From contig JALIZF010001794.1 in the NCBI GenBank assembly GCA_029948255.1, positions 186,001 through 250,000 of the forward strand: a stretch of 64,000 bases of DNA. Direction: 5' to 3'. Position numbers and translations under genes: made by a program. Position 1 is the first letter of the stretch, and each line of letters opens with the position of its first letter. Below are positions 34,315 through 45,972 of the stretch, piece after piece. The DNA comes from Telmatactis stephensoni. Taxonomy: Eukaryota; Cnidaria; Anthozoa; Actiniaria; Isophelliidae. The notes under the pieces were generated by a model. That model was not told the origin of the DNA and searched no databases. It worked only from the letters and a program-made list of their open reading frames with translations.

Positions 34315-36307
34315 AATGCAATTGACTGCCCAGGAATAATATATTGGAGTTTGGTACTGCAACCGCTGACATCGTTCGCCGGTATACAATATAGTACTTA
34401 TCCGATACAGGAAAGCATTTCAGTTCAAGCCCAGATATGAAAATCTCTCTAACTAACTTCTTATTTTCTTGTACATTTTCAGTATATGCAAAAAGATGTA
34501 CGACAGTATGGAAACTCGACGACAAGATCGATTTTGCGAAGACAATTAGGAACAAGGAGGAAACTTAACAGGATATTTATTAGCAAGCCTGTTTCATGAC
34601 TCCTAAAAGCAGATAAGAAATATCTTAAACTATGTAACTTCCCTTAAACTATTCATATTTTCGTGTTTCATATTTTTGTCATCCCGTACGTATTTTAAGT
34701 ATAACTCAGATAACTAGGACCCCTTTAGCTAGGATTGGAAAATATAATTATCTCAAGATCAATTCTATCATCAGTTTGTTTTCAACATCAGTAAGAGAAA
34801 TAACCGCAGTGACTTTTTATATATTCAGGCAGCAGGAGAGAACTAAATCAATGTGTAGTATGTATATATTATTAACCAACTAAATGTTATCAATTCAACA
34901 ATCAGTTGAGTGTGTCTTTCAACAGCGCTACCCTAACCGGGAATGCCGATATGTTTCATGTCTTTCAGTTAAGGCTGTCATATCGCTCTTTTTGGCAGCC
35001 TTTTGGCAGCTCATTTGCTCATCTTGATAGCGCTGCACAGCCACTGTTTTTGGATGTATTCCCTCTGCCAAGCATGTCCGTGACAGCCAAAATTCTCAAC
35101 TGCTGCAGTCACTCATTTTACAGCGTTTATAAAGCTCTTTTACAGCGATTTAGAAAGCGATGTTGCAGCGCTTTACAGCGCTCCACTTTCCGTGCGGGCA
35201 GTCACTTCATACTTTGTCATCAAATTAGCGTGCACACTCAGCGCACGCTCAAGAACCATTTCCAGCCTCCTTAATTGAATTTTCAGGCTTTCTTTTTTTC
35301 ATCACCAGAGATATTGATGTTTAGGCTGAGAGAAACCAAGTGATACCATTTAAACCAAATGAATCTTAATTTAAAAATCTTGAATCCAAATTGTCACTTA
35401 AGGTGATTCCTCTGTAATAGATCCTAATGATAGAAATCGCTTAAAATTTGATATTTTGTAGTTTTTGAGTTAATTATCTCGTAACTAACAAAAAAAGAGG
35501 GGGTCATGGTGCTTGTTTAGGAAATATTTGGCTTGATAGACAAGGGTATTTTAGCGATTTTGCGCGAACGTCCGATGTTTTCCAGCTAATTCGTTGATAT
35601 GTCTTTCTGGTCTCAGGAAAAGACTCCAAAACTCAGAGTTAGCAGTATTTTAGTAGAAACAGGTAAAATAGTAAAATATCTCGCAAGAAAGCTTATTTTA
35701 ACTTCAATAACGCATTTCATTGGAACATTTTTTGCATCATTTAGAGAGCAACATACCCCCGAAACGTTCGATTTTTGGCATTCTAGGGCTCAAATATACA
35801 CAAAAAAGCGTCAAATTTTCCATGTTTCTATTGATAGATTTTCTTAATTTTCAAATATGTTGTGTAAATCATTGCGTGAATGCAAGTTTTGAAATGAGAA
35901 ATGGGGGTCACGGTGCTCGTTTGCGAGATATTTTGTAAAACATCATCATAATAGAGCTAAAAACGGCACTTTTTCGAGAAGGGAATGGGGCGAGTTTCGC
36001 AAAACTTGCTTTTTATCGCACCAAAGATTAGAAAAATTTCCAAAATCGAGTTTTGTATCCTTTTTTATTATACTTTGAAAGAAAATGCTCGTAAAGTCAC
36101 GATTTATGCTTTTTGAACCATGCGCAGTAGGCGTGCGCGGTGCAAAACAGATGAATTACCTTAATGAAGGACATTTCTATTTTTGAGACTTTTGGAGTGT
36201 TTACAGTCACATTCACACCATTCACGCCCTATATCTGATTTTGACATTTGTGATAATTAAAGGCCCAAGAAATGTTCAAACTCCATTTTTTTGGATAACT
36301 TTGGGAG

Positions 36308-36351
<44 letters not shown>

Positions 36352-36800
36352 GGCCACCAATATATGGTTAGTATAATTTTATTTGATGATTAACCCTCCT
36401 TAGGGCAGGTGATAATAATATTGCAATGTTGTATCACCTTGTACCAGTTATGGAGAGAGAAAATAACTAACTTCAATGCCAGCATGTTTACTAGCATATC
36501 AATGCAGACATGCAGTTATCAAATTTTAACTCGACAAAGTTTCAGTTGACTTGAAAATAAAAGAGTCAATTATTTAAATTTTCAATATGGAGTTCAATCT
36601 CATAGAAGACACGAAAAGGAATACAATCACCACAGTTTGAAATCTTGAATGGTAAAATTTATGGAAGGTTAGACTGAAGTTGCATTTTGTCATATATTCT
36701 TCAGAATCCCGACCATCTGCAGTGGCAGATGCATGTAACACATCACCAGCTGTCGCAACACAAGCATTCTTTGCCTATGTAACAATGACAATTAATGATA
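34315..36800. other. 2.5-kb non-coding stretch with repeats
   Basis: The part at 34920-35240 is rich in CAGCG/GCTGCA words, like 15140-15300. Its end (35220-35275) is partly the inverse of 11741-11790. A block at about 35280-35330 resembles 51045-51095. A (GAT)n tract lies at 36308-36349. No gene was recognised. Confidence 0.5.
36308..36349. repeat. (GAT)n microsatellite
   Basis: Fourteen consecutive GAT units by reading. Confidence 0.95.
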
Positions 36801-37049
36801 ACACCTATTTCAAAAAAGGTTGTCACCGCTAAAAGCGATAGGATATAGGTAATAGGTCATTCCAAGACCGCAAAGCACTATTGATTTCTAATTGATTTAC
36901 ATATGAATTGCCAAATATTTGAGGGAAGAGTGTAAAGAAAGATTTAGGATGGCTTAATTAAGAAACCAGTAGTGCTTTGCGGTCTTGGAATGACCTATTA
37001 CCTATCACCTATTGCTCTTAGCGGTGACAACCTTTTTTGAAATAGGTGT
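36801..37049. mobile_element. 249-bp MITE, copy 2
   Basis: It has the same terminal repeats as 30934-31182. The centre is present in the opposite orientation, as expected for independent insertion of a near-palindromic element. Confidence 0.85.
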
Positions 37050-37694
37050 ATAATACATAATAAATATTTATTGTCAGCTAGTCACATGATATTTTACTTT
37101 TATCATCTTTTTAGCATTTCAATTATCATCTCAATTATCATCAAATATCTTAAACAGACAGCTGACACCATCGGTGCCAGGTACATATCAACAATTAGTA
37201 ATAAATGAACCTTCTATATAATCACTATAATCTATTAGATTGAGGTCTAATTTGTAGATATATGCAGGTGAATCAAGATTGTGAATCAAAATGCTGAACT
37301 GCATTTTGCAGTGATTTTATCAATAACTTGTGTACCTTTATTTATTAAGTGATTAGTTGTTTTATACTTATACCAAAACAGCCGCATGGATCATGAGTCA
37401 ATTCTTACATCCCACTCAGCTTTTGGCCTCATGAGCTTATGACTAGTAGTAAGTCCATTAGTCTTTGAGAGGTCTTGTTGTTAAATAGCTGTACCGAAGT
37501 TTTTTTATGAAAAGTATTTGATAATTGCATACTACAGTGTTAGAGTTTAATGTGGGAAGTTATGTTTGCTCAAATTGCAGCTTCGTTATCAGCATTAAAG
37601 ATGCCCTCAACTGCAGTCACCCGAGGTAAAAAGTGTAATTATTTTCATAATAAAGAAGGTTGATCAATTTCTGTAATATGATGACTATATAAAT

Positions 37695-37943
37695 ACACCT
37701 ATTTCAAAAAAGTTGTCAGAGCTAAAGGCGATAGGCGATAGGAGATAGGTCATTCAAACTCCAAAGTAATCAAGAAGTTTTAAAAATGGCTTCATTATTC
37801 CATTTGTTTTGCTCCGAGCATAAGATTTGAATGCCTGATTGTTGAATTTCTTAATAAAAACAAACAGAAAACCCAACCGTGAATAGTGGAATGACCTATC
37901 TCCTATCGCCTTTAGCTCTGACAACCTTTTTTGAAATGGGTGT
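37695..37943. mobile_element. 249-bp MITE, copy 3 with different core
   Basis: It has the same ACACC...GGTGT ends and the CGATAGGCGATAGG words, but the internal 130 bases differ from the other two copies. It is a subfamily member sharing only the termini. Confidence 0.75.
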
Positions 37944-38029
37944 ATACCAAACTTATGCAATGATTTCTATTGTAGCACGTTTTTCAGCAGTGGAGTTGGA
38001 TAATGCCACTCAAGGTACAATTATAAACT

Positions 38030-39806
38030 TTTGAGGTACAATGCAGCTATGCCTGAAGAGCAATAACATATCCTTGCCAAACTCGGTCAACAATTTCCTC
38101 ACTTGGATTCTCACTGATGAGAATTGTGAAGCACAATATGAAGGTAAAAAAGTGCCGATCTGAAGAATACCCCCGTCAAGCGACTAGTTCAGTCATTTGG
38201 TCAGGATCTTCTATACTCTGTATCCAAAGGGAGACAAAACACACCAAAGCATGTGGCTTTATCTATCACTGCCAAGAACTTGACAGGAAGCAAATAAGTG
38301 ATAACATTACTTAATCGGTTGGGACATTCAATTTCCTATGATCAAGTGCTACAAATTGAAACAAAACTTGCACAAGAGCAAATGAAAACTGAAAGAAATG
38401 GTGAAGTACTTCCCAAAATTATCCAGCCAAATGTTCTTAGTACTTTCTGTTGGGATAACATCGACATCTTAGAAGTGGTTCTGTTAATGGAGTGCTCCAA
38501 GGAAAGCACTATACCAGGGCACTACGGACACATAAGGTCAGTTCTTGTTTGGTTTTCATCTATTGTCTGCATAGCTTTGACCAATTACATTTTTTTCCTG
38601 TTATATATTGTTTTGGAGGCTTTGATGCATCTGAACTGGAGGTCATTTCTTGATCATTTTGAAGCCGATGATGAAAGAATGTCCAGCACAATGTGTCAAG
38701 TCCTGAGATCCAGAAGCTGCACCAGACACCGGAAGTTGAGATGCTCAATGCCAAACTAAAAGATTTCAACAATTCAGCAGCCAAAATGGCCAAGTTGTCA
38801 TATATCACCATGGTCAGTCTTCTCCTTAGATTTATTCGCTCAATAAGAGAATTGGATCGGAATTGTACCTTGTCTGCATTCGTGATATGCAGGGCAAGGT
38901 GGATGTTTGCGTATGATCGCATTAATTATTCTCGATATCTCTCCATTTACTGGCTTGATATGAAGTCATTAGAAGAAAAGCATCCTCGTGTTCACCATGC
39001 ATTTCAGGCTGGCGAGTTTGTAGTACAAAGACATGTCAAAAGTTCCTTCAGCCAATTACCAGTAGACCAGACAATTGAGCAAACTGTCAACCGAGACACC
39101 AAAACCCAAGGTGGTATCATTAGATTCAGCGTCAATAAGGGAGCAGTACAAAGATGGCTCCTTACATCCCATGAAAGAGCAGCTATCACCCAATCATGTA
39201 CAGAGCTTGCTGGATTGCAAACCACAGATGGAGTTTGTGTGCAGAAGAAAATGGGAAAAGCCAGAAAGTGGAGACAACCATTGCCAACTGGGTTAACCCC
39301 TTTACTCAGGCAGATGAGATTTGCCACTTAGCTTCTGGGCAGACAGCCGGCACCAAGATTGAAAATCTGTTAACAGCAGAGCAACAAGGAGATAAACCTA
39401 TGAGAGCATTTTTCAAGGAGAGATTGCTCGGTTCCAATGTAAATTTTTATTACCCGCTAAAGAAATTTAAGCTATCTAATTTCCCTTTCACAAATTTGTC
39501 TAAAGTAAAGATATCTGGCAAGGACATCATGGGTAAAGCAGATCGAGATCTATTTGCTCATCTCCTGGTGGTTGCCCAGAAGAGATCTACAGATCTATCA
39601 GAAGTATTTGAATACTCACTTGGTCCTCTGCCATGATCCCTTGCATCTGGTGATGGATTCATAGGTAAGACTGATAAATCCAAACTGCTGGAGTACTTAA
39701 CTAATGGCATTGAGCCAGTTGAAGATGTCCCTCCCACCTCTGTACTAATTCTAGACGGAATGGCAGTGCTTCAATCACAGGAAGCCCATACAAGCTTTGA
39801 GAGCTG
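38030..39806 (+). pseudogene. Decayed multi-copy element-like gene of unknown function
   Basis: Coding similarity runs over several frames: NNFLTWILTDENCEAQYEGK, LKNTPVKRLVQSFGQDLLYS, an in-frame TAA at 38295-38297, then VITLLNRLGHSISYDQVLQ and FCWDNIDILE. The stretch between about 38480 and 38700 lacks the expected middle of the protein. It resumes with SPEIQKLHQTPEVEML, ARWMFAYDRINYSRYLSIYW, QAGEFVVQRHVKSSFSQLPV, TKTQGGIIRFSVNKGA, then after a frame change NLLTAEQQGDKPMRAFFKE, a TGA after LGPLP (39634-39636), and VLILDGMAVLQ. From memory this belongs to a large family repeated in cnidarian genomes whose function I do not know. Nonsense codons, frameshifts and a deletion show it is dead. Confidence 0.62.
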
Positions 39807-39988
39807 AGAGTTATAAATGAATAAAAAATTAATCACTTACATGAAGTCTTGTTTACGTCGTCTTTAGTCTTTATTAGTGATTTCAAGCCATACAAGCTTT
39901 GAGAGCTGAGAGTTATAAATGAATAAAAAAATTAATATCTTACATGAAGTCTTGTTTACGTCGTCTTTAGTCTTTATTAGCGATTTCA
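39782..39988 (+). repeat. 103-bp tandem duplication
   Basis: Two adjacent copies start AAGCC(C)ATACAAGCTTTGAG and end TTATTAG(T/C)GATTTC. A third start (AAGCCATTAAAG) follows. It lies at the 3' end of the decayed gene. Confidence 0.85.
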
Positions 39989-40168
39989 AGCCATTAAAGT
40001 GAGTTTTAAAAAATCTCCCCTTCCCAACTAAAGGAGAAGACAAGGACGGAGTCTTCAGTCACTAAATCGACTCGACCTACTCACGATCAGAGCTCAATTT
40101 TTGCCATTAAATCGCTTCCAATCGCTTAATAACCCTGCAGGGCAACGGAGGGATAAATTTCCAAGCCT

Positions 40169-41600
40169 TTGATACACACAATGTCCCATGAAGTCCACTC
40201 AAAGAGGCAAGCAGCCAGAAGAAAGATTTTAAAAATGGCCGAAAGAAGATGGAAAGAAGGTAGCTATAGTGTGTTCGAACGGCATTGCTCAGTGTACGAC
40301 GATCTTGACACGGTGCATCAACAGTGCACTCGCACTACGGCCTTGGTATTGCTGAGTTAAGATGGAACCTGGTTGTTGATTGCGCCATTTCAAAAAATTT
40401 GGTACAAGAAAGACTTCATGATACAGATGTTATCATATGGGACGAGATAAGCATGATAAGCAAGAGGGTTTTCGAGACAGTGAACATGATACACTCGCAA
40501 CTCACAACTCAAAGCCCACGATGCCCGTTTGGTGAAAAGCAAGTTATTGTTGTTGGAGAATTTCTACAACTACGTCCTGTTAGTGATGCATAAGACAGTG
40601 GACAGTTTTGTTTTTTCTCTCGTGTCTTCGTCAGTGCTTTCCCCCACAGATTTGTACTGACAGAAATTCAACGCCAAAGCGCACGATGCCCGTTTGGTGA
40701 AAAGCAAGTTATTGTTGTTGGAGAATTTCTACAACTACGTCCTGTTAGTGATGCATAAGACAGTGGACAGTTTTGTTTTTTCTCTCCTGTCTTCGTCAGT
40801 GCTTTCCCCCACAGATTTGTACTGACAGAAATTCAACGCCAAGATCCACATGAGAAAGAAATTTTGAGCTGTCTGACGGAAGTGCGCCTTGGACACTGCA
40901 GTCATCATTCCAACGAACTCATCCAGAGTTTATTGAGGCCTCTTTCGTCAACTGCTCACGATCTCGCCGTTCACATATTTTTTCAGAAGGCAGCCAGTAG
41001 AAATCCACAACACTAACGTATTGCTATCGTTACCTGGTGAAATGGTTACATTTGATGCTATCGACGAAGGTGATACTTCCGATATAAAGTGTCCAGCTTC
41101 AAAATGTTTGAGGCTGAAGCCAGGATGTAAAAGTAATGCTGGTATGGAATAAGTCTAAGAACCTGAGAAATAATGGAAGCTCTGGTGTTTTTGTTGGGGT
41201 AGAAGAAGATGAATTAGTTGTCAACTTCGATCACGGTCAAGGAAAAGTAAATATCAAGAGAGAAACGTGGCAGAAGTTATCATGTGATGGGAAAATACTT
41301 GGTTCTAGAAGTCAGTTTCCTGTTGTACTGATGTATGCAATAACATGTCACAAAGGGACTGACCCTACCTGCAGCAATAGTGCACTGCTCCAAAGAGTTT
41401 GTGTCTGGCCTAATTTATGTGGCCCTTACCCGTGTTCCCAGTTCCAAAGTACTACAAGTGTTGAACTTTGCCCCATACCAACTGGTACCACCCCATCAAG
41501 ATTGCCTGACAGTCTCTGAGAGTCTTGCAGATGTGCCTTTACTTGAGGAAGACAACAGGGAATTCGATTGCTGCAGAAGAAAAGAGTTATGGATATAAAG
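40169..41600 (+). pseudogene. PIF1-like helicase fragment
   Basis: The motif II region DVIIWDEISMISKRVF and VIVVGEFLQLRPVSDA (like the GDFLQLPPV block of PIF1 helicases) are followed by a TAA and frame changes. A later block has DELVVNFDHGQGKVNI, PVVLMYAITCHKGT and, one frame on, FVSGLIYVALTRVPSSKVLQ, the C-terminal PIF1/RecD signature with YVALTRV. The Walker A motif was not found. A 165-bp tandem duplication (40514-40843) repeats the GEFLQLRPV region. It is clearly inactive. Such genes can be cellular or Helitron-borne; no Helitron replication initiator motif was seen here. Confidence 0.65.
40514..40843 (+). repeat. 165-bp tandem duplication in helicase fragment
   Basis: The two units are nearly identical (CACGATGCCCGTTTGGTGAA ... 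AAATTCAACGCCAA). 165 is divisible by three, so the same motif is repeated in frame, each copy followed by the same stop. Confidence 0.9.
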
Positions 41601-41719
41601 TTGTCCATTGCAGACAAGGTTGAAGAGAGAACAGTCTTGAATGTTGAGGAAGATGACTATTTGGAAGAAGACCCAGATGAATCTGTTGTGGATGGTTACT
41701 TTGAACATGGTGAGCCAGA

Positions 41720-42375
41720 TGAAGATATTATACATTAACATTTGCTGGTAGTGCACACTGTGGCTCTTCTTGCTATTCATTAGCATTCGCTGGCAGTACA
41801 GGCTGTGGCGTCCTTGCACGTTGAGAGCCTTTCTAGAGTATAATGTCATTGAGCATCCAAGTTGCTACGTTTTCCTTCTGGCAAAATATTTCATCAGCTA
41901 TTGTCAGGAGGAAGTTGTCCCAAAACTTCTTGTGGAACTCCTCAAACACGGGCAAATTTCTTTTAAATTTCTCATTTTGTCATTTTTTAGCCTCACCAAG
42001 TTAGGCGGGATGTTAGGGATTTTCTTTTCTTTTTGTATAAAAATAAATCAATCAATCAAAAGCAAGAATAAACAAGTTTTTGACTTTTAATGATGTTTCT
42101 AACTGCTAGACCCATTTTTGATTACATAATGATCACATGTACACTATCTGTCGGTGGATATCATTGATACTTAATATAAGTTGACAAAAGTCTGTATCTC
42201 GTTAGCATCAACGTTTAATACCTTAAAAACAATGATCCTTTCTTCTTCTTTCTTTGGCAAACACTCCTCATCAGTCGACAATTCTTTATTCTTTGTTCTT
42301 TTTAAGTTGCAGTGAAAGTGTTAATCAGAACATTGAAGGCCCCAAGGCAAGAGTACGAGCTTCGGGGCATCGACA
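41720..42375. other. Spacer, nothing recognised
   Basis: AT-rich sequence with short frames only. It lies between the helicase fragment and a LINE fragment. Confidence 0.4.
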
Positions 42376-42965
42376 ACGTTTTTGTTAAAAAAACGGGCCT
42401 TAGATCCTCAACTTTCTGATCATTTTGCTATCAACTGCAAGCTTATGATTACAAAACCTTCTTTTCCTAAAACGTTTCGCAATTTCAAGAAAATAGACAT
42501 AGCCCAGTTTAAAGCTGACATCATAAGTTCTGGACTGCTAGAGAAATCGCAAGTTTCCACCTTGTCTGTTTCTGAAATTGTTGAAAACTACGAGAAAACA
42601 CTGGTTTCAATACTTGATAAACATGCACCTGCCAAGACAAAAGTCATCACTCTATGCCCTGCTGCTCCATGGTTCACACCTGACATTCGCAAACAAAAAA
42701 TCCAATGTCGCCTGGAGAGAAAATGGAGATCAACTGGATTGACTGTACACAGGGAGATCTATGCCAAACAGTCTGCGCTGGTCAACACCCTCATATCTAA
42801 TGCAAAGAAAGAATACTACTCTGAACTGATAAGCTCGTGTGGCTCCAATCAGAAACAACTATTTAAGATCGTTGAGTCTCTTAACAAAGGTAACACAGAG
42901 AAGCAATTTCCACCTGCTAGCTCTGCTGATGCTTTGGCGAATGAGTTTGCTGACTTTTTTGAATG
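42376..42965 (+). mobile_element. LINE fragment (endonuclease end and linker)
   Basis: The open frame starts near the end of an APE endonuclease (PQLSDHFAINCKL has the SDH motif) and continues through the linker before RT (TLCPAAPWFTPDIRKQK, LISNAKKEYYSELIS, SLNKGNTEKQFP, ADALANEFADFF). It ends abruptly at 42965, before the RT domain. This CR1/L2-like fragment is truncated at both ends. Confidence 0.65.
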
Positions 42966-42970
42966 GATAG

Positions 42971-44425
42971 AAGTGGTGAAGAATGCCAACCAGAAAAAGC
43001 CTTTTAAGGTCCAGAAAATGGAAAGACCAATGTTCAAGAACTACAAAACGGCATATACAGCCGTATACCGCCACAAACAACAGACCATCAACAAGGAGCC
43101 TGTTAGTTTTGAGAAGGTGAGGGATAAATTTAGACTGTAGTAGGTTACAACTTTAGAATGATCCGCAAACGATATTCATATTCATTTTATTGTGTATAAA
43201 TTGTATTTATGCATTACTTTAAAAGAAATCTTATTCATGCATATCATTTGCAGGGTATTCTAAAGTTGCTCCCAATGAATCATACTACAAATAAATCAAA
43301 AAAGGTTATGATTTATATACCACAAATATCTCTATCTATCTATATTCAAATGCGGTTGAAATGAACTGAAATGAACTGAAATGAAGTGTACTAACAACAT
43401 AAAGTAGCTAAGAACCCCAACTGGCGAGGAGGCGAACCAGTTGGCTATATTACAATCATGGCGAGAAAGTGAGTTTGAACTAATCAAAATCGGAACAAAT
43501 TCAGTCTCAGCTAGTGGCCAGAGTGGGAAAGGAACCTGGGACCCGGCACCAGATTGCGAGACCAACGCTCTGACCACTCGGCCATGATGCCTCCTACACT
43601 CTGATTAATCGAACAAAATCGACTGGAAATTGACCTTTGATCAATTTTTGTCAGTGCATAAGATACATGTGTGTTGGTTTTTATAGGTCCACTGGCTAAA
43701 CTTTGGCTGGGGGGAAGAAAAGGACGGCGAAGGGAAAATAAAGTTAGTCCACCATCCAAATGAAGTTTGGATGAGGTAAGCCTTAATTATTTGAAGACAA
43801 CCAGATTCCAAATGTTCTGGACTGACTAGCCTTTAATTTATTCAAATTGCTGGAATTTCTCGATATGGACAATGAAACGGCTATGTATGCAAGGGATTTG
43901 GAAACAAGTAAGGCATAAGACACCATACCCTCTATACAAATTATAAATATGGGAAATGCTAAAGCAAAAAACTACTTAAAATCATGAGAAAATAAAATGT
44001 ATGACTTACACTAGCGTACAAAGGCACAAACATTTATCATTTTAAGTGAATATTTTTATTTTGCTCTAAAGGAGAAATGTCTGGAAGTGAAACTTGTACT
44101 AAGTACAGAGAGACAAAAAATCTTTAATAAGAAATCATATAAATAACAGTTGACAAATAGTAGATTTGTTTTGTGTTTCTTGCACTTCTAAAGGTATGGG
44201 TACTCTGATGACGAGAAGTGGAAAAAGGTCAAGCTCTGGAGTGGTGTTCAGCCACCTGCTCTTGAGGTGTTAGATCAAGCCAGCCAAAGAGAAGGATTTG
44301 AAAAAGATGGCCGAAAAGCATCTGCCCCCAGAAAAGAGAGAGTTCTATCTCTCATATATATCAACATCGGACCGACAATTCTCAATGACTCAGATAACGA
44401 TGAAGAAGAAGAAGAAGAATGGTAG
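42971..44425 (+). CDS. 3' end of an unknown gene, three exons
   Basis: Exon a (about 42971-43116) encodes [20 protein letters not shown] and ends GAGAAG|GTGAGG. Exon b (43687-43775) encodes [20 protein letters not shown] and ends ATGAG|GTAAGC. Exon c (44194-44425) encodes [18 protein letters not shown] and an acidic tail ([10 protein letters not shown]) before TAG. The phases match (0, then 2) and each intron has GT-AG ends, so the chain is likely real. The upstream part is missing or displaced by the LINE fragment, and the first acceptor is uncertain. Intron a-b holds a SINE. The product is charged, with no signal peptide or membrane segment seen. Family unknown. Confidence 0.5.
43327..43594 (-). 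mobile_element. tRNA-derived SINE, second copy
   Basis: It has the same head as at 9076-9356 (TGGCCGAGTGGTCAGAGCGT on the minus strand) and the same body words (AACCAGTTGGCTATATTACA on the plus strand). The B box is mutated in this copy. The tail side ends in a (TATC)-like repeat. It lies in an intron of the unknown gene. Confidence 0.75.
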
Positions 44426-44696
44426 TAAGTTATTTCAGAAAATATCTATATTTTGGTTTCCAGCTCAATGATAATATTTATTATACTTGTCGACGATCAA
44501 AATGATTTAGCATGTGGTTGAGGTAGTCGGTGGCAAAGTGACTCATCATTTACAGCAAGAGTTATGTTTTTTCATTTACTTTACAGATAACTATCTGAGC
44601 ATGAACATCAACAGAAGCCACCATCAGCTTCACCACCAACAGAAACCATCAGCCAATATCAGCGACACCACCAACAGAAACAAAAGCAACAACAAC

Positions 44697-44806
44697 GGCT
44701 CTTTTTAGAGCCACAACAACAACAACGGCTCTTTTCAGAGCCACCAAATGTGTAAAACTCAGTGATCATAGATGCAAACAAACCAACAACGGTTCTTTTC
44801 AGAGCC
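44697..44806 (+). other. Three histone-type 3' stem-loops
   Basis: GGCTCTTTTTAGAGCC (44697-44712), GGCTCTTTTCAGAGCC (44727-44742) and GGTTCTTTTCAGAGCC (44791-44806) each form the 6-bp stem and 4-base loop of replication-dependent histone mRNA 3' ends. They are followed by CACAA, CACCA and CACCA. The second is the exact metazoan consensus. No histone reading frame was found nearby. They may be remnants of a histone gene cluster spacer. Confidence 0.65.
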
Positions 44807-44829
44807 ACCAAATATGTTAAAAGTCAATG

Positions 44830-45970
44830 ACCATACATGTCATACATATGCAAACCGGGCAAACCAACCGTTTCATTCCATTATTCAAGTAAAGCGGGCA
44901 GAACGTTTGAGTCGGGATGGCTTTCAGGCAATGAGCTCAAAAGATCAGCCAATGAGGAAAAAATCGCTCTTGGAGGGGATTTAGGTCCGCAGGGTTTTTT
45001 GTCCATTTGGTTTTCGTACCCAAAGAAATTACATTTGTAAGCACAAGGAAATGAAAAATCTTCCATTCCTTGTCATTCGCTTGTTAGACTAGGCGCATAT
45101 TCGAAAAATCACACACCTGGAGGCATTGTTGGGTAGAAGCTGGCAACATAACTATTCTAAACTGGTTTTTCATGCTGAATACAAATATGACTGTTACCAA
45201 GACGTATTCTGCAATCTTATAGGTGTAAATGACGTATTTTGTGAATTGCTACAGTCATTTCATACTAACAGCTTTTTCATGAAATTTCAAAAGTTCCCAT
45301 TACATCAAAATCAGTAAAAATGTTTGAAGGATGTATGTTGAAAAATTAAGGAGATGTGAATTTGTTGTGGTATCTGTTATAACAACAAGTGTTTTCAAAA
45401 AAAATGTTGATAGTTTTACTGATTTGTATTTTGTTACTCTGCAAATGCTCCAACTAAAAATTGATTCGGTTTGCATTCCAAAAATATTCGGAACATTACA
45501 AAACTAAGTAAATAAAGCGTTACTGAAGTATTTATATACAATGAAACTGGATATATGTGAATTTACAAATTTAGTTTGTCAAATTTTGTTGATTTGCATT
45601 AGTTTCAAATTTCATTTTCACAGCTGGAAGCCTAGCCCCCTTTATTTACTACAATTCACAAGAATGACACATGATTGACACATACATGATGCACAACAGA
45701 ACCAGAATATACTTAAGGATTTTTGTCTACAATAATATCTGTTTTCTTTGATTGATGAGAATATTCTTTATCGTTATCGTTATTTACCTGTTCGCTTGCT
45801 CTGTCTTGTTTATTTATCTAATAAAAGGTCGATAAGGTACTATAATGAATAATTATTTAAGTTTTGTGATTGACTACTTCCAAAAGAGATTTGGCATAAA
45901 ATATACAGGTCACTGAATGCTTACACTTTGAAGGTTTTAGATTCTGGTGGGGCTATTTAATTATTTATTT
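44830..45970. other. Spacer, nothing recognised
   Basis: There is a CCAATGAGG-type CCAAT word near 44950 and otherwise AT-rich sequence. No exon was recognised. Confidence 0.4.
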
Positions 45971-45972
45971 AT

